Shown here: positions 1 through 8,886 of the stretch, in pieces
Numbering within the stretch: position 1 is the first letter of the stretch
Layout: the number at the start of each line of letters is the position of its first letter
Origin: Gilvimarinus sp. DA14
GTDB taxonomy: Bacteria; Pseudomonadota; Gammaproteobacteria; Pseudomonadales; Cellvibrionaceae
Direction of reading: 5' to 3'
DNA length: 64,000 bases
Assembly (NCBI RefSeq): GCF_024204685.1
Contig: NZ_CP100350.1
Span: 248,001-312,000, forward strand
Made by a program: the position numbers and the translations under genes
Notes under the pieces: model-generated
The model's input: the letters and a program-made list of their open reading frames with translations, nothing else
Database searches by the model: none
Told to the model about the DNA's origin: nothing

Positions 1-1698
1 CCGGATGTGACCTATTACTATTGGGTTGAAGCCGATATTGCCGGGCTTGATGGCGCTTACGAGGCGCGTATGACGTCTACGCTTATCCCCCGGGTTGCGG
101 TGGCAAGTATGGATAACTACGTGGATTTAACCTGGGCGACCAGTCTTAACCTGAGCGATGTTTATATTTATCGCGCACCCACCGACGAGGAAGGCATGGT
201 TCCCGAAAAACCAACGTCCTCCTATGCGCAGGTGAATGGTAAGGCGAGAACCTGGAGCGATGCAGGTACCGAAGAAGGGCAAAAATACTATTACTGGGTT
301 GAGCTGGTAACAGCTGCTGGTGATTCCATTGTTGCCGATCCAGTGTTTGGTGAAAATTTGGTTGTGCCTAAAACCAACCTCAATGCGACCTATGAAAACG
401 GCGTTCTGAATGTTTGTTGGAACCTTGAGAATGTCGAGCCGGGCGCTACCTACAATGAACTCTACCGCAATGATCAGAATCAGGCGGGTGGTCGCACGCG
501 GATTTATCCGATTAGCGATCCAGCTGTGATCTATGACGGTTGCTTTGAGGACGTAGGGCCTGAAGGTGGTTTCCCTGAGGGGCAAGGTTACTGGTATATG
601 TTCAAGCAGGTGGGTAACACGGAAATTGTCGGTCCGTTTGGTAACGGCCTTGCGAGCAATGTAACCAACCTGTCTGCTGAGCTGGATCCTTTGCTAGGCA
701 CCATTAACGTAACCTGGAACCTTTGGAATTTTGGTCAGGATATCGTCAATGTTGATCTGTATCGCAATACCAGCGCCTCGATGAGTGGCCGAACTCTGGT
801 GCGTGAAGATGTGCGCGCTCGTGACGGTCGTTTGCGTGACACAGGTGGTAATGACGGCTTTGTTGAAGGGGAAACCTATTGGTACTCCTTTGAAGTACTG
901 CTGGCCGACAACACCGTGATCAATACCGACCCGGAAGGCGAAGTGCTGTTTGAATTGCCCGCGCCTGAAACAAATCTGATTACTCGTCTGGAAGACGGCG
1001 GTATTCGTATCGACTGGAATCTCGAGAACTTCCAGGGCGAAATGAGTCAGATCGAGCTGCTGCGCAATACTGAAGCGTCGGACCAAGGTGCTATGGTGGT
1101 TGCCTCTGAAGAGCTTGAGCCGCGCGGCGTTTACGCCGAGTACGACGGCCTGGTAGAAGGGCAGACTTACTGGTACATGATGCGCGTTACTATGGCGAAC
1201 GGCGATATTATTACCGGCGAAGCTCTGGGCGAAATTGTGTACGAAGCTAATCCGACTACCACGAGCGTAACCATTAACGAAAATGAAGATGGTTATTGCG
1301 AGATTTCAAATGGTGCGATTGAGAGCAACTGGGCAGGCTTTGAAGGTGATGGTTTCTCCAACACGGATAATGCTGAAGGGGAATTTATTTCCTATAAAGT
1401 CAATATCCAGGAGGCTGGCACTTATCGCTTCTTGCTTCGCTATGCGAATGGTGCCGGAGATAACCGTTTCGCTCTTGTCGATATCAACAGCCAGATCGGT
1501 GCAGCGACAATCGATATGGAAAGCACCAGTGGTTGGGATGTTTGGATGGAAACCCACGTTGACGTCGAGCTCGAGCCGGGTGAGACGGACATCAAACTGC
1601 GCGCCGGCTCCGGTGGTGGTTTGGGTAACGTCGACTATCTGTTTATCGATGCCTTGACCACAGACAGTGCGCCACAACGGATTGCTTGCGCACCCTAA
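1..1698 (+). CDS. Secreted repeat protein with C-terminal carbohydrate-binding module (5' partial)
   Basis: The reading frame is open from base 1, so the start and any catalytic domain lie outside the window. The visible 565 residues hold about four repeats of roughly 100 residues, each ending in a variant of EGQ-YWY and carrying an LYRNT-like strand. This is the pattern of fibronectin-III-like beta-sandwich spacers. From about residue 435 a different domain begins (YCEISNG, then a glycine- and aromatic-rich beta-sandwich ending FIDAL), resembling a CBM35/CBM6-type carbohydrate-binding module. Such tails are common on exported pectate or rhamnogalacturonan lyases of Cellvibrionaceae, and the downstream pectin locus fits that. 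The catalytic activity cannot be read from this window, and the CBM family is a judgement by eye. Confidence 0.7.
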   Translation, partial: PDVTYYYWVEADIAGLDGAYEARMTSTLIPRVAVASMDNYVDLTWATSLNLSDVYIYRAPTDEEGMVPEKPTSSYAQVNGKARTWSDAGTEEGQKYYYWVELVTAAGDSIVADPVFGENLVVPKTNLNATYENGVLNVCWNLENVEPGATYNELYRNDQNQAGGRTRIYPISDPAVIYDGCFEDVGPEGGFPEGQGYWYMFKQVGNTEIVGPFGNGLASNVTNLSAELDPLLGTINVTWNLWNFGQDIVNVDLYRNTSASMSGRTLVREDVRARDGRLRDTGGNDGFVEGETYWYSFEVLLADNTVINTDPEGEVLFELPAPETNLITRLEDGGIRIDWNLENFQGEMSQIELLRNTEASDQGAMVVASEELEPRGVYAEYDGLVEGQTYWYMMRVTMANGDIITGEALGEIVYEANPTTTSVTINENEDGYCEISNGAIESNWAGFEGDGFSNTDNAEGEFISYKVNIQEAGTYRFLLRYANGAGDNRFALVDINSQIGAATIDMESTSGWDVWMETHVDVELEPGETDIKLRAGSGGGLGNVDYLFIDALTTDSAPQRIACAP

Positions 1699-1730
1699 GT
1701 ACCGGGTTAGTTTAAATAAAACCCGTTAGT

Positions 1731-1760
1731 AAAAGGCCAGGCGCAAGCCTGGCCTTTTTT
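1731..1760 (+). terminator. Rho-independent terminator
   Basis: Eight G/C-rich pairs (GGCCAGGC with GCCTGGCC) close a GCAA loop, extended by A-T pairs and ending in a run of six T. It lies 33 bp after the stop codon of the repeat protein. The remaining ~235 bp up to the TRAP operon hold no gene; they are A/T-rich with no convincing -35/-10 pair. Confidence 0.9.
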
Positions 1761-1996
1761 ATGGGGGATTGAGGATTAGTTTTTTGCTGTCGATTTCCCA
1801 CGTTATCCGGGTGACGTTTTGTCCGTCCGGCATTTAGTCGCATTTCCAATAAAGCACGCCTTTTTATATTTCAATTGAACATTTCGTGGGTTACAATTGC
1901 CTGGTTATGATTGCAAATGACGTAACGTGATAAATAATAAGTAATGATGCCGAGTCACTTATAGGTGATCACAGGCTAAATGGTAGGAGAATAATA

Positions 1997-3022
1997 ATGA
2001 GGGCTAACCCAAAGCAGCCCCATGCTCTAAAAGTGTTTTGCTCATGCGCCGCCATCGCGGCGACAGTGGCATTCATTGTTTACTTTGCGGTGGCCTCAAG
2101 CTCCAGCCGGGGCACGACACTTTTTGTCGCTTACGCTCAGAACAGTCAGCCTGTGATTGACGCTTTGCAGCTGCTGGGTGAGCGGGTTGAGCAGAAGACT
2201 GACGGCGCCGTGAAGGTCAAATTTTTTCCCGACAGTCAGCTGGGCGGTGAACGCGAATTAGTCGAGCTGTTGCAGGTGGGTGCGGTGGATATCACCAAAG
2301 TATCTGCCGGTCTTATGGAAAGTTTTTCGCCAGTTTACGGCGTCTTTTCCATGCCATTTCTTTTTGATAATACCGAGCATTTCTATCGCGTTATGGATAG
2401 CGCCGAAATTATGGCGCCGATTTATGCGTCGACGCAGCACAATGGTTTTGTGGGCATGGGTTATTACGATTCCGGTTCGCGCAGCGTTTACGTAAAGGAT
2501 AGGCCTGTGCGTTCGGTGGAGGATTTAGCAGGCCGCAAACTGCGGGTTATGCAAAGTGAAGCGGCGATTGAAATGATGCGTCTGTTGGGCGCGACCCCGG
2601 TGGCGATGGGGCAGGCGGAAGTCTACACCGCCATGCAGCAGGGCATTTTGGACGGCGCCGAGAATAACGAGTTTGCGCTGACGATTGCACGGCACGCGGA
2701 AATTGCCAAGCACTACACTTACACCATGCACACCCGTATCCCCGATGTGGTGTTGATCAGCAACAAAACCTTGGAAAAGTTAACCGATGATCAGGTGGCC
2801 GCCGTTTACGAGGCCATGGAAGAATCCATCGAATTTCAAAAGCAGGCCTGGAGTGAATCGATTGAAGCGACTCGCCAACTTGCGGTCGATGAATTCGGGG
2901 TGACTTTTTATGAGGTTGATTTAAAGCCCTTCGTTGAAGCGGTGCAGCCCATTTACGAGGGGCTGAAACCTTACCCCGAACAGTACGAGCTTTACCGCGA
3001 TGTTCGGGCATTGGGCGATTGA
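1997..3022 (+). CDS. TRAP transporter substrate-binding protein (DctP family)
   Basis: This is a periplasmic solute receptor of 341 residues, the usual DctP size. An N-terminal hydrophobic segment (about residues 15-33) is a signal peptide or anchor. The family core is present: FFPDSQLGGERE, the GRKLRVM stretch whose arginine normally binds the carboxylate of the ligand, and GILDGAENNE. AGGAGA precedes the ATG. It heads a three-gene operon with the small and large permease subunits. Because it sits beside rhamnogalacturonan enzymes with GH105 and kduI/kduD, its ligand is probably an (unsaturated) uronate or short acidic oligosaccharide; that substrate is inferred from context only. Confidence 0.93.
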   Translation: MRANPKQPHALKVFCSCAAIAATVAFIVYFAVASSSSRGTTLFVAYAQNSQPVIDALQLLGERVEQKTDGAVKVKFFPDSQLGGERELVELLQVGAVDITKVSAGLMESFSPVYGVFSMPFLFDNTEHFYRVMDSAEIMAPIYASTQHNGFVGMGYYDSGSRSVYVKDRPVRSVEDLAGRKLRVMQSEAAIEMMRLLGATPVAMGQAEVYTAMQQGILDGAENNEFALTIARHAEIAKHYTYTMHTRIPDVVLISNKTLEKLTDDQVAAVYEAMEESIEFQKQAWSESIEATRQLAVDEFGVTFYEVDLKPFVEAVQPIYEGLKPYPEQYELYRDVRALGD

Positions 3023-3071
3023 GTGCTGACTCGGATCGGTGCAATTATCTGGGAGTGGATCGGAGTAATCT

Positions 3072-3572
3072 ATGATTAATCGCGTTCGCAAGACGCTGGA
3101 CCGAATTATTGTGGCGGTGTGCAGCATCTGGTTGCTGGCCATGGTCGCCATGACCTGCTGGCAAATTATCAGTCGTTATTTACTGGGGGTTCCCAGTACT
3201 TACTCTGAAGAGTTTCTGCGTTTTTCTCTGGTGTGGGTGTCCATGCTGACAATTGCCTACGTGGTGGGCTTGCGCAAACACGTCAGGTTTACCTTGTTTT
3301 CCGATAAGGCCTCGGAGAAGGCGCAACGTTACTGGCAAATCTTGATTGAGCTGGCGTTTTTAGCCTTTGCTGTTTTTATCCTTGTGCAAGGCGGCTATCA
3401 CGCCAGCAGCATCACCATGAACCAGATTTCCCCCTCCTTGGGCCTGCCCATGGGCTATGTCTATTTGGCTTTGCCCATCGCCGGGGCCGTGTTAGCGCTG
3501 TACAGCCTGCTCAATTGTATTCAGTTGTTTACCGGTGAGATGGATCCCGACGAGGAGGCTAACAATGCTTGA
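3072..3572 (+). CDS. TRAP transporter small permease (DctQ family)
   Basis: A 166-residue inner-membrane protein with four predicted hydrophobic helices (approximately residues 12-35, 48-70, 87-112 and 125-152). It carries the family features YSEEFLRF after helix one and GLRKHVRF. DctQ pairs with the large DctM subunit to form the sodium-driven TRAP permease. It starts 49 bp after the binding protein, and its stop codon overlaps the start of the DctM gene by 8 bp, indicating translational coupling. Confidence 0.93.
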   Translation: MINRVRKTLDRIIVAVCSIWLLAMVAMTCWQIISRYLLGVPSTYSEEFLRFSLVWVSMLTIAYVVGLRKHVRFTLFSDKASEKAQRYWQILIELAFLAFAVFILVQGGYHASSITMNQISPSLGLPMGYVYLALPIAGAVLALYSLLNCIQLFTGEMDPDEEANNA

Positions 3573-4860
3573 TGCCGCTTTTGTTTTAATAGCGTCTTTC
3601 GCTTTGTTGCTGGTGTTGGGCATTCCCATTGGTATTTGTATCGCCGTGTCATCGGTGATCACTATTGCCTTGGTGTTACCTTTGGAAATCGCCCTGTTTA
3701 CCACGGCGCAAAAAATATTTTCGAGTCTGGATAGCTTTTCCCTGTTGGCGGTTCCGTTTTTTATTTTATCCGGCGTGATGATGAACACCGGTGGTATCGC
3801 AATTCGCTTGGTGAATTTTGCCAAGCTTTTTAGTGGGCAGATTCCGGGCTCGCTCTCCCATACCAATATTGCTGGCAATATGATGTTTGGTGCGATATCC
3901 GGTTCGGCCATTGCGGCCTCTACCTCTATCGGTGGCGTGATGGTGCCCATGAGCAAAAAAGAGGGTTACAAAAACTCTTTTGCGGCGGCGGTCAATATCG
4001 CTTCGGCGCCTACGGGCATGCTTATTCCTCCCACCACGGCATTTATTTTGTATGCGCTCGCCAGCGGCGGCACTTCAATTGCGGCGCTGTTTGCCGGCGG
4101 TTTGATTGCCGGTGTGCTCTGGGGTGGTGGATGCATGCTGGTGACTTATTTTATTGCGCGGCGCCGGGGTTATCGCTCGGAGCGACTGGTGGAAAAAGGC
4201 ACGGCGCTTCGGGTGACTCTTGAGGCCCTGCCGAGCTTACTGCTGATTATTGTAGTCGTGGTGGGCATTATCGCGGGCGTGTTTACCGCGATTGAAGCCT
4301 CGGCAGTGGCTGTGGTTTACACCGCCTTTCTTACCATGGTGGTGTATCGCTCGGTATCCATGGCGGGCTTGCGCGATGTGCTGGCGCAAACGCTGGTGAT
4401 GTCCGGCATTATTATGTTCCTTTTGGGCACCTCGTCGGTAATGTCTTTTGCCATGGCCATTACCGGTCTGCCGGAATTGATCAGCGGCATGATTCTCGGC
4501 CTGTCGGATAATCCCATTATTGTGTTGTTGGTGATAACGCTTTTCCTGTTGTTGATCGGCACCTTTATGGACATTGGCCCGGCTATTTTAATTTTCACCC
4601 CAATCCTTTTGCCCATTGCCTTAAAGATTGGTGTAGACCCGGTGCACTTCGGCATTTTGATGGTTTACAACCTGTGCATAGGCACGATTACTCCGCCGGT
4701 GGGCAGTGGCTTGTACGTGGGCGCCAGTGTCGCCAATGAAAAAGTGGAAAAAATATTACCGTCTCTGATGCCGTTTTATGGCGTGATCATCTTGGTTTTG
4801 CTGCTGATCGCTTTAGTGCCTGAGGTGACTTTGTTTTTACCAAGAATCTTGGAGTTGTAG
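3565..4860 (+). CDS. TRAP transporter large permease (DctM family)
   Basis: This is the transport subunit of the TRAP system, a 431-residue polytopic membrane protein. It shows DctM hallmarks: PFFILSGVMMNTGGI, GNMMFGAISGSA, IPPTTAFILYA and LLIGTFMDIGPA. The ATG at 3565 is chosen over one ten codons upstream because GAGGAGG lies 6 bp before it and it gives a hydrophobic N-terminus typical of the family. It overlaps the end of the DctQ gene by 8 bp. No gene lies in the 76 bp before the GH42 gene, so the operon may continue into the enzyme genes. Confidence 0.93.
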   Translation: MLDAAFVLIASFALLLVLGIPIGICIAVSSVITIALVLPLEIALFTTAQKIFSSLDSFSLLAVPFFILSGVMMNTGGIAIRLVNFAKLFSGQIPGSLSHTNIAGNMMFGAISGSAIAASTSIGGVMVPMSKKEGYKNSFAAAVNIASAPTGMLIPPTTAFILYALASGGTSIAALFAGGLIAGVLWGGGCMLVTYFIARRRGYRSERLVEKGTALRVTLEALPSLLLIIVVVVGIIAGVFTAIEASAVAVVYTAFLTMVVYRSVSMAGLRDVLAQTLVMSGIIMFLLGTSSVMSFAMAITGLPELISGMILGLSDNPIIVLLVITLFLLLIGTFMDIGPAILIFTPILLPIALKIGVDPVHFGILMVYNLCIGTITPPVGSGLYVGASVANEKVEKILPSLMPFYGVIILVLLLIALVPEVTLFLPRILEL

Positions 4861-4936
4861 TCCCCGGTTTTGTCCGCACGGGCCCTTGGATCAGGACGTT
4901 ACCATCACAAAAAATAATCAGTGGGAGTAGAAGAAC

Positions 4937-7072
4937 ATGCAGCTATCGAGACGAAGCGCTATGAAACTGATGGCCTCGGCGACGGGAATGGCGGCATCCG
5001 CCCCTTATGTTTACGCCGGCAGTAAGTCGACGCGCGGCGCTCAGCCTGCGACCCCATACCAGATGAATCGTTTGGTGCACGGCGTTTGCTATTACCCGGA
5101 GCTGTGGCCAAAAGAAGATGTTGACCGCGACATCGTCGAGATGAAAAAGTTGGGCATTAACCTGATTCGCATCGGGGAGTTCGCCTGGTCAAGCATGGAG
5201 CCGCAAGAGGGAAAAATTTCCACTCGTTTTTTTCGCGACGTGATGGATAAGTTCCATGACGCCGGTATCTCAGTGGTGTTCTGTACGCCCACGCCCACGC
5301 CGCCGCGCTGGTTGACTTACGGCCACCCGGATCGCTTGTTTGTTAACGCCGATGGCGAGCGCTTGATTCACGGCGCGCGCCAACATGTGAGCTACGAACA
5401 CCCCGCCGTGCGCGAAGCCAGTTTCCGAATTATTAAGGCCATTGCGCAGGACTTGGGAGATCATCCGGCGCTGGTGGGGTGGCAAATTGATAACGAACTC
5501 AAATGTCATGTGGCGGAAGATTTTAGTCCCGCGGCTGTGGCTTCTTGGCATCGCTGGTTGAAAGAGCGCTTTGGCACCATTGAGCGACTGAACAAAGAGT
5601 GGGGCACCCACATTTGGAGCACCTACTACAATTCGTTTGAGCAGGTGCCTGCGCCTTTCAAAACGCCGTTTTTGCACAATGCTTCCCTAAGTACCGCGTA
5701 TCGAATGTTTAACCGGGAGCGTATCGCTGAGTTCTCGGATCAGCAGTGCGAGATTATTCGCCAGTACTCTAAGGCGCCGATTACCCACAATACCAATCCG
5801 GCGTTCTCGGTGAATCACGAGCGTTTGTTTGAAAATTTGGACTTTGCCTCCTACGACGCTTACCCCTCCAGCGAACAGTGGGATGCGCTGGTGTTTCGCA
5901 GCGATATGTATCGCGCCGCTAAACCGGGGCGCCCCTTTTGGCTGATGGAAACCAGCGTCGCGCATAACGGCTGGTTGGGAAATCACAGCCCGATGCATCC
6001 CGAAGGTTTTCTCGCGGCCGAGGCCTCGCTGGTGTATGCCATGGGCGGCGAGGGGTTTTGTTACTGGCTCTGGCGTCAGCAGCGTACCGGGGCCGAAATT
6101 CCCCACAGCGCGGTGCTCAGCAGTTGGTATAAGCCGTCTATTGGTTACTCCCAGGTTGAAAAAGTTGAGCAGATGCGACAAAAGCTGGAGCCGCTGCTGG
6201 TAAACAGCCAACCGCTGGTGCCGGAAATTGCCGTCACCTGGTCCGACCACGCCCGGGCGATGATTGAAACCGAGCCCATGGATAAAGACGAAAATTTCCC
6301 CGATAAGTATCAGGGTGTGGTGCAACTGTGGCACAAAAAAGTCTTCGAGCTGGGGTACCACCGTGAAGTCCGGTTTGAAGGTGCCGCCCTTGATGGATTG
6401 AAGTTTTTGATCACCCCGGCCATGCCCTATGTCAGTGAAGAGTTTCTGCAGCGGGTAATTGAATTTGTCAAAGCCGGTGGGATCTGGCTGGCCGGGCCGG
6501 GCACGGGTATGCGTGGCCGCGAGCACAGTATTCCCACCGATTCCGGTCTGGGGCTGCTGGATGATGTGGCCGGTGTGAGCGCCGAGTATGTTTTCCCGCT
6601 GACCGGTACTGGCATACAGGGTAAGGCCGGCGGCAAGACGCTGGATTTCACCGGTTGGTGCGCGGCGCTAAAGGCGGACCACGCCGACACCCGAGTGCTG
6701 GGCACTTTGGAAACCGAGCTGGCGCCGGGCACGGCGTTTCTCACCGAGCGCCGACTGGGTAAGGGCAAGGTCGTACTGCTGTCTGCTCACCCCACTGGCG
6801 AGACCGGCGAGCAATTTTTGCGTGAGCTGATTCAGCGCTACGCCCGCGAGCTGCAATTGCGCCCGCCGTTTGAGGTGAGCGCCGGCACGGTGGTGGCGCC
6901 GCGAGTGGATCAACAGGGGCGCCGTTTGTGGATCGCCGTCAACATGGATGGCCAGGGTGGTCGCTTGGACCTGCCCAGCGGCGCCCGCGATGCTTCCAGT
7001 GGCGAGGCTTTGCAGGGCTCAAGCGTTACTGTTGCCCCCTATGGGTGGAAGGCAGTTGTGCTGCCGTCGTAA
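4937..7072 (+). CDS. GH42 beta-galactosidase, Tat-exported
   Basis: A 711-residue enzyme predicted to remove terminal beta-galactose, for example from galactan side chains of rhamnogalacturonan I. The N-terminus has a twin-arginine motif (SRRSAMK) and a hydrophobic segment ending near YVYA, implying folded export to the periplasm. The TIM barrel begins at about residue 48 (GVCYYPELWP). The acid/base glutamate is E187 in IDNE and the nucleophile is E338 in WLMETS. A trimerisation-like domain and a small C-terminal beta domain follow, as usual for GH42. Most bacterial GH42 enzymes are cytoplasmic, so the export signal is notable. The galactan substrate is inferred from the neighbours. Confidence 0.93.
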   Translation: MQLSRRSAMKLMASATGMAASAPYVYAGSKSTRGAQPATPYQMNRLVHGVCYYPELWPKEDVDRDIVEMKKLGINLIRIGEFAWSSMEPQEGKISTRFFRDVMDKFHDAGISVVFCTPTPTPPRWLTYGHPDRLFVNADGERLIHGARQHVSYEHPAVREASFRIIKAIAQDLGDHPALVGWQIDNELKCHVAEDFSPAAVASWHRWLKERFGTIERLNKEWGTHIWSTYYNSFEQVPAPFKTPFLHNASLSTAYRMFNRERIAEFSDQQCEIIRQYSKAPITHNTNPAFSVNHERLFENLDFASYDAYPSSEQWDALVFRSDMYRAAKPGRPFWLMETSVAHNGWLGNHSPMHPEGFLAAEASLVYAMGGEGFCYWLWRQQRTGAEIPHSAVLSSWYKPSIGYSQVEKVEQMRQKLEPLLVNSQPLVPEIAVTWSDHARAMIETEPMDKDENFPDKYQGVVQLWHKKVFELGYHREVRFEGAALDGLKFLITPAMPYVSEEFLQRVIEFVKAGGIWLAGPGTGMRGREHSIPTDSGLGLLDDVAGVSAEYVFPLTGTGIQGKAGGKTLDFTGWCAALKADHADTRVLGTLETELAPGTAFLTERRLGKGKVVLLSAHPTGETGEQFLRELIQRYARELQLRPPFEVSAGTVVAPRVDQQGRRLWIAVNMDGQGGRLDLPSGARDASSGEALQGSSVTVAPYGWKAVVLPS

Positions 7073-7125
7073 ACCCTGATCTTGCGGCCCCAGGGGCCGC
7101 CTGCCCACAGCACGAGGTATATGCC

Positions 7126-8544
7126 ATGAGCGATAAGCCCCTTCCCCCCGTTGCCGTTAATCGCCGCGCTTTTTTGCACGGCGCCCTGTCAATGGCTGCG
7201 CTGGCCGGTTGCACGTCGACCGCCCTGGTGAAAAAACAAGCCATGCCCATGGAGGAGGTTAACGTGTCGGCACCATTTGCCATGCCGACCCTGCGGATTC
7301 CCGACTTCTCCGGCCGTCCGTCCTACCGTATTACCGACTTCGGTGCCAGGCCGGATGACAAGGTGGCCAATGGTAAAGCCATTCACCGCACCATCGCGCT
7401 GGCCTCCGAAAACGGCGGCGGCACGGTGGTTATTCCTCGGGGCGAGTGGCTGACCGGTAAAATCCACCTGCAAAGTCACGTTAATCTGCACTTGGAAGAG
7501 GGCGCTGTTCTGCTGTTTTCTGAGGACCCGGCCGATTACCTGCCAGCGGTAAAGACTACTTGGGAGGGAATGGAGTGCTATAACTACTCGCCCCTTATTT
7601 ATGCCTATGGTTGCGACAATATTGCCATTACCGGCAAGGGCATGCTCAAGGCCCGGCTGGATGTGTGGGAGGTGTGGTACGGCCGTCCCAAGCCGCACAT
7701 GGATGCTCTGGCCGAGCTGTACCATATGGCCGCCAAGAGCGTACCGGTGCAAGAGCGTCAAATGGCGTATGAGGGGGCCAACCTGCGTCCTCATTTTGTG
7801 CAGTTTAACCGCTGCCGTCATGTTCTGGTGGAGGGCATCTCGATAGAGAATTCCCCCTTTTGGGTGCTGCACCCGTTTCTCAGTAAGGATGTTGTGATTC
7901 GCGGTGTGAGTGTGCACGCCCACGGTCACAATAACGACGGCGTAGACCCGGAAATGACGCAAAATATGCTGATTGAGAATTGCACCTTTGATCAGGGGGA
8001 TGACGCCATCGCGGTTAAGTCGGGGCGCAACCAGGACGCCTGGCGACTCAACCGACCCGCCAAAAATATCGTTATGCGCCACTGCCGAATCAAGCAGGCG
8101 CATCAGCTGCTGGCCGTGGGCAGCGAGCTGTCTGGGGGCGTTGAAAATATCCTGGTCGAGCACTGCCAGTTTGACGACGGCACCGAGTACGCCGGTACCG
8201 GCAACCTGGTATTTATCAAAACCAACGAGCGTCGCGGTGGTTTTGTGCGCAATATTACCGTGCGGGACGTGACCGCCGTTGCCCTGGAGGGTGGGGCGCT
8301 CAGTATTGCCACGGATGTGCTCTATCAGTGGCGGGATTTGGTGCCCACCTACGAGCGCCGCCTGACGCCCATCGAGGGAATCACCCTGGAGAATATTCGC
8401 ATTGAGCAAGCGCGCTACCTGTGCAAGATAAATGGCCAGCAAGCCCTGCCGGTAAAAGACGTCACCCTGAATAACGTTCGCGCCGACCAGTTGAAGGAAG
8501 CGGCCATTCAAAACACCCATGTGGTTCACTTTCAGCGCCGCTAA
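7126..8544 (+). CDS. GH28 polygalacturonase-like lipoprotein, Tat-exported
   Basis: A 472-residue right-handed beta-helix enzyme of the pectin-hydrolysing family. The N-terminus combines a twin-arginine motif (NRRAFLHG) with a lipobox (LAGC, Cys29), so it is probably a Tat-exported lipoprotein. GH28 catalytic elements are visible: NND at 269-271 and GDD at 291-293. The usual Gly-His-Gly region is replaced by AHQLLAVG, and the arginine-lysine site by IKT. The ATG at 7126 is used because an upstream in-frame start would run inside the GH42 gene and bury the signal. Whether it acts on homogalacturonan, rhamnogalacturonan or oligogalacturonides cannot be told. Confidence 0.92.
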   Translation: MSDKPLPPVAVNRRAFLHGALSMAALAGCTSTALVKKQAMPMEEVNVSAPFAMPTLRIPDFSGRPSYRITDFGARPDDKVANGKAIHRTIALASENGGGTVVIPRGEWLTGKIHLQSHVNLHLEEGAVLLFSEDPADYLPAVKTTWEGMECYNYSPLIYAYGCDNIAITGKGMLKARLDVWEVWYGRPKPHMDALAELYHMAAKSVPVQERQMAYEGANLRPHFVQFNRCRHVLVEGISIENSPFWVLHPFLSKDVVIRGVSVHAHGHNNDGVDPEMTQNMLIENCTFDQGDDAIAVKSGRNQDAWRLNRPAKNIVMRHCRIKQAHQLLAVGSELSGGVENILVEHCQFDDGTEYAGTGNLVFIKTNERRGGFVRNITVRDVTAVALEGGALSIATDVLYQWRDLVPTYERRLTPIEGITLENIRIEQARYLCKINGQQALPVKDVTLNNVRADQLKEAAIQNTHVVHFQRR

Positions 8545-8793
8545 CAGGACCGGTGTTTAGCGGCCTTAATCGGCCTCTCTCGTGATGCTTTTTAGCGGGG
8601 GCGGGCCGTGGAAGGCTTCAGGCACATTTTCTCCTCCCGTCAGCGGTTTTGCGCCCCAATTCGGCTCAGCGGTGTGTTTATTCACGGGGCCGGGAGGCTG
8701 CTCGATGGCGCCGGCACGGGTGGTGTGGGGTAGCTCTTTTGGTGATTGATAACAGTCTTAAATCAATCATATAAAAACAAAACAAATCAATAG

Positions 8794-8822
8794 TTGTCAT
8801 TATGTGTCGAACATGCTAGTTT
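8794..8822 (+). promoter_or_regulatory. Possible promoter for the first PL26-like gene
   Basis: TTGTCA (8794-8799) and TAGTTT (8817-8822) are separated by 17 bp, with TG one base before the -10. The -10 is a poor match. It lies in the 342-bp gap after the GH28 gene; the rest of that gap has a G/C-rich first half and an A/T-rich second half with no gene. Confidence 0.3.
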
Positions 8823-8886
8823 TTATCGGTAAATTACAGCCTTGTCGCTGTCTGATAACGATAAAACCGTGCGGGAATGATGCTGG

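Noticed and set aside
7189-8529. 446-codon antisense frame opposite the GH28 gene
   Set aside because: A mirror of strong codon bias in the GH28 gene; no start context and no family resemblance. The same holds for long antisense frames in pyk, metH and the GH42 gene.
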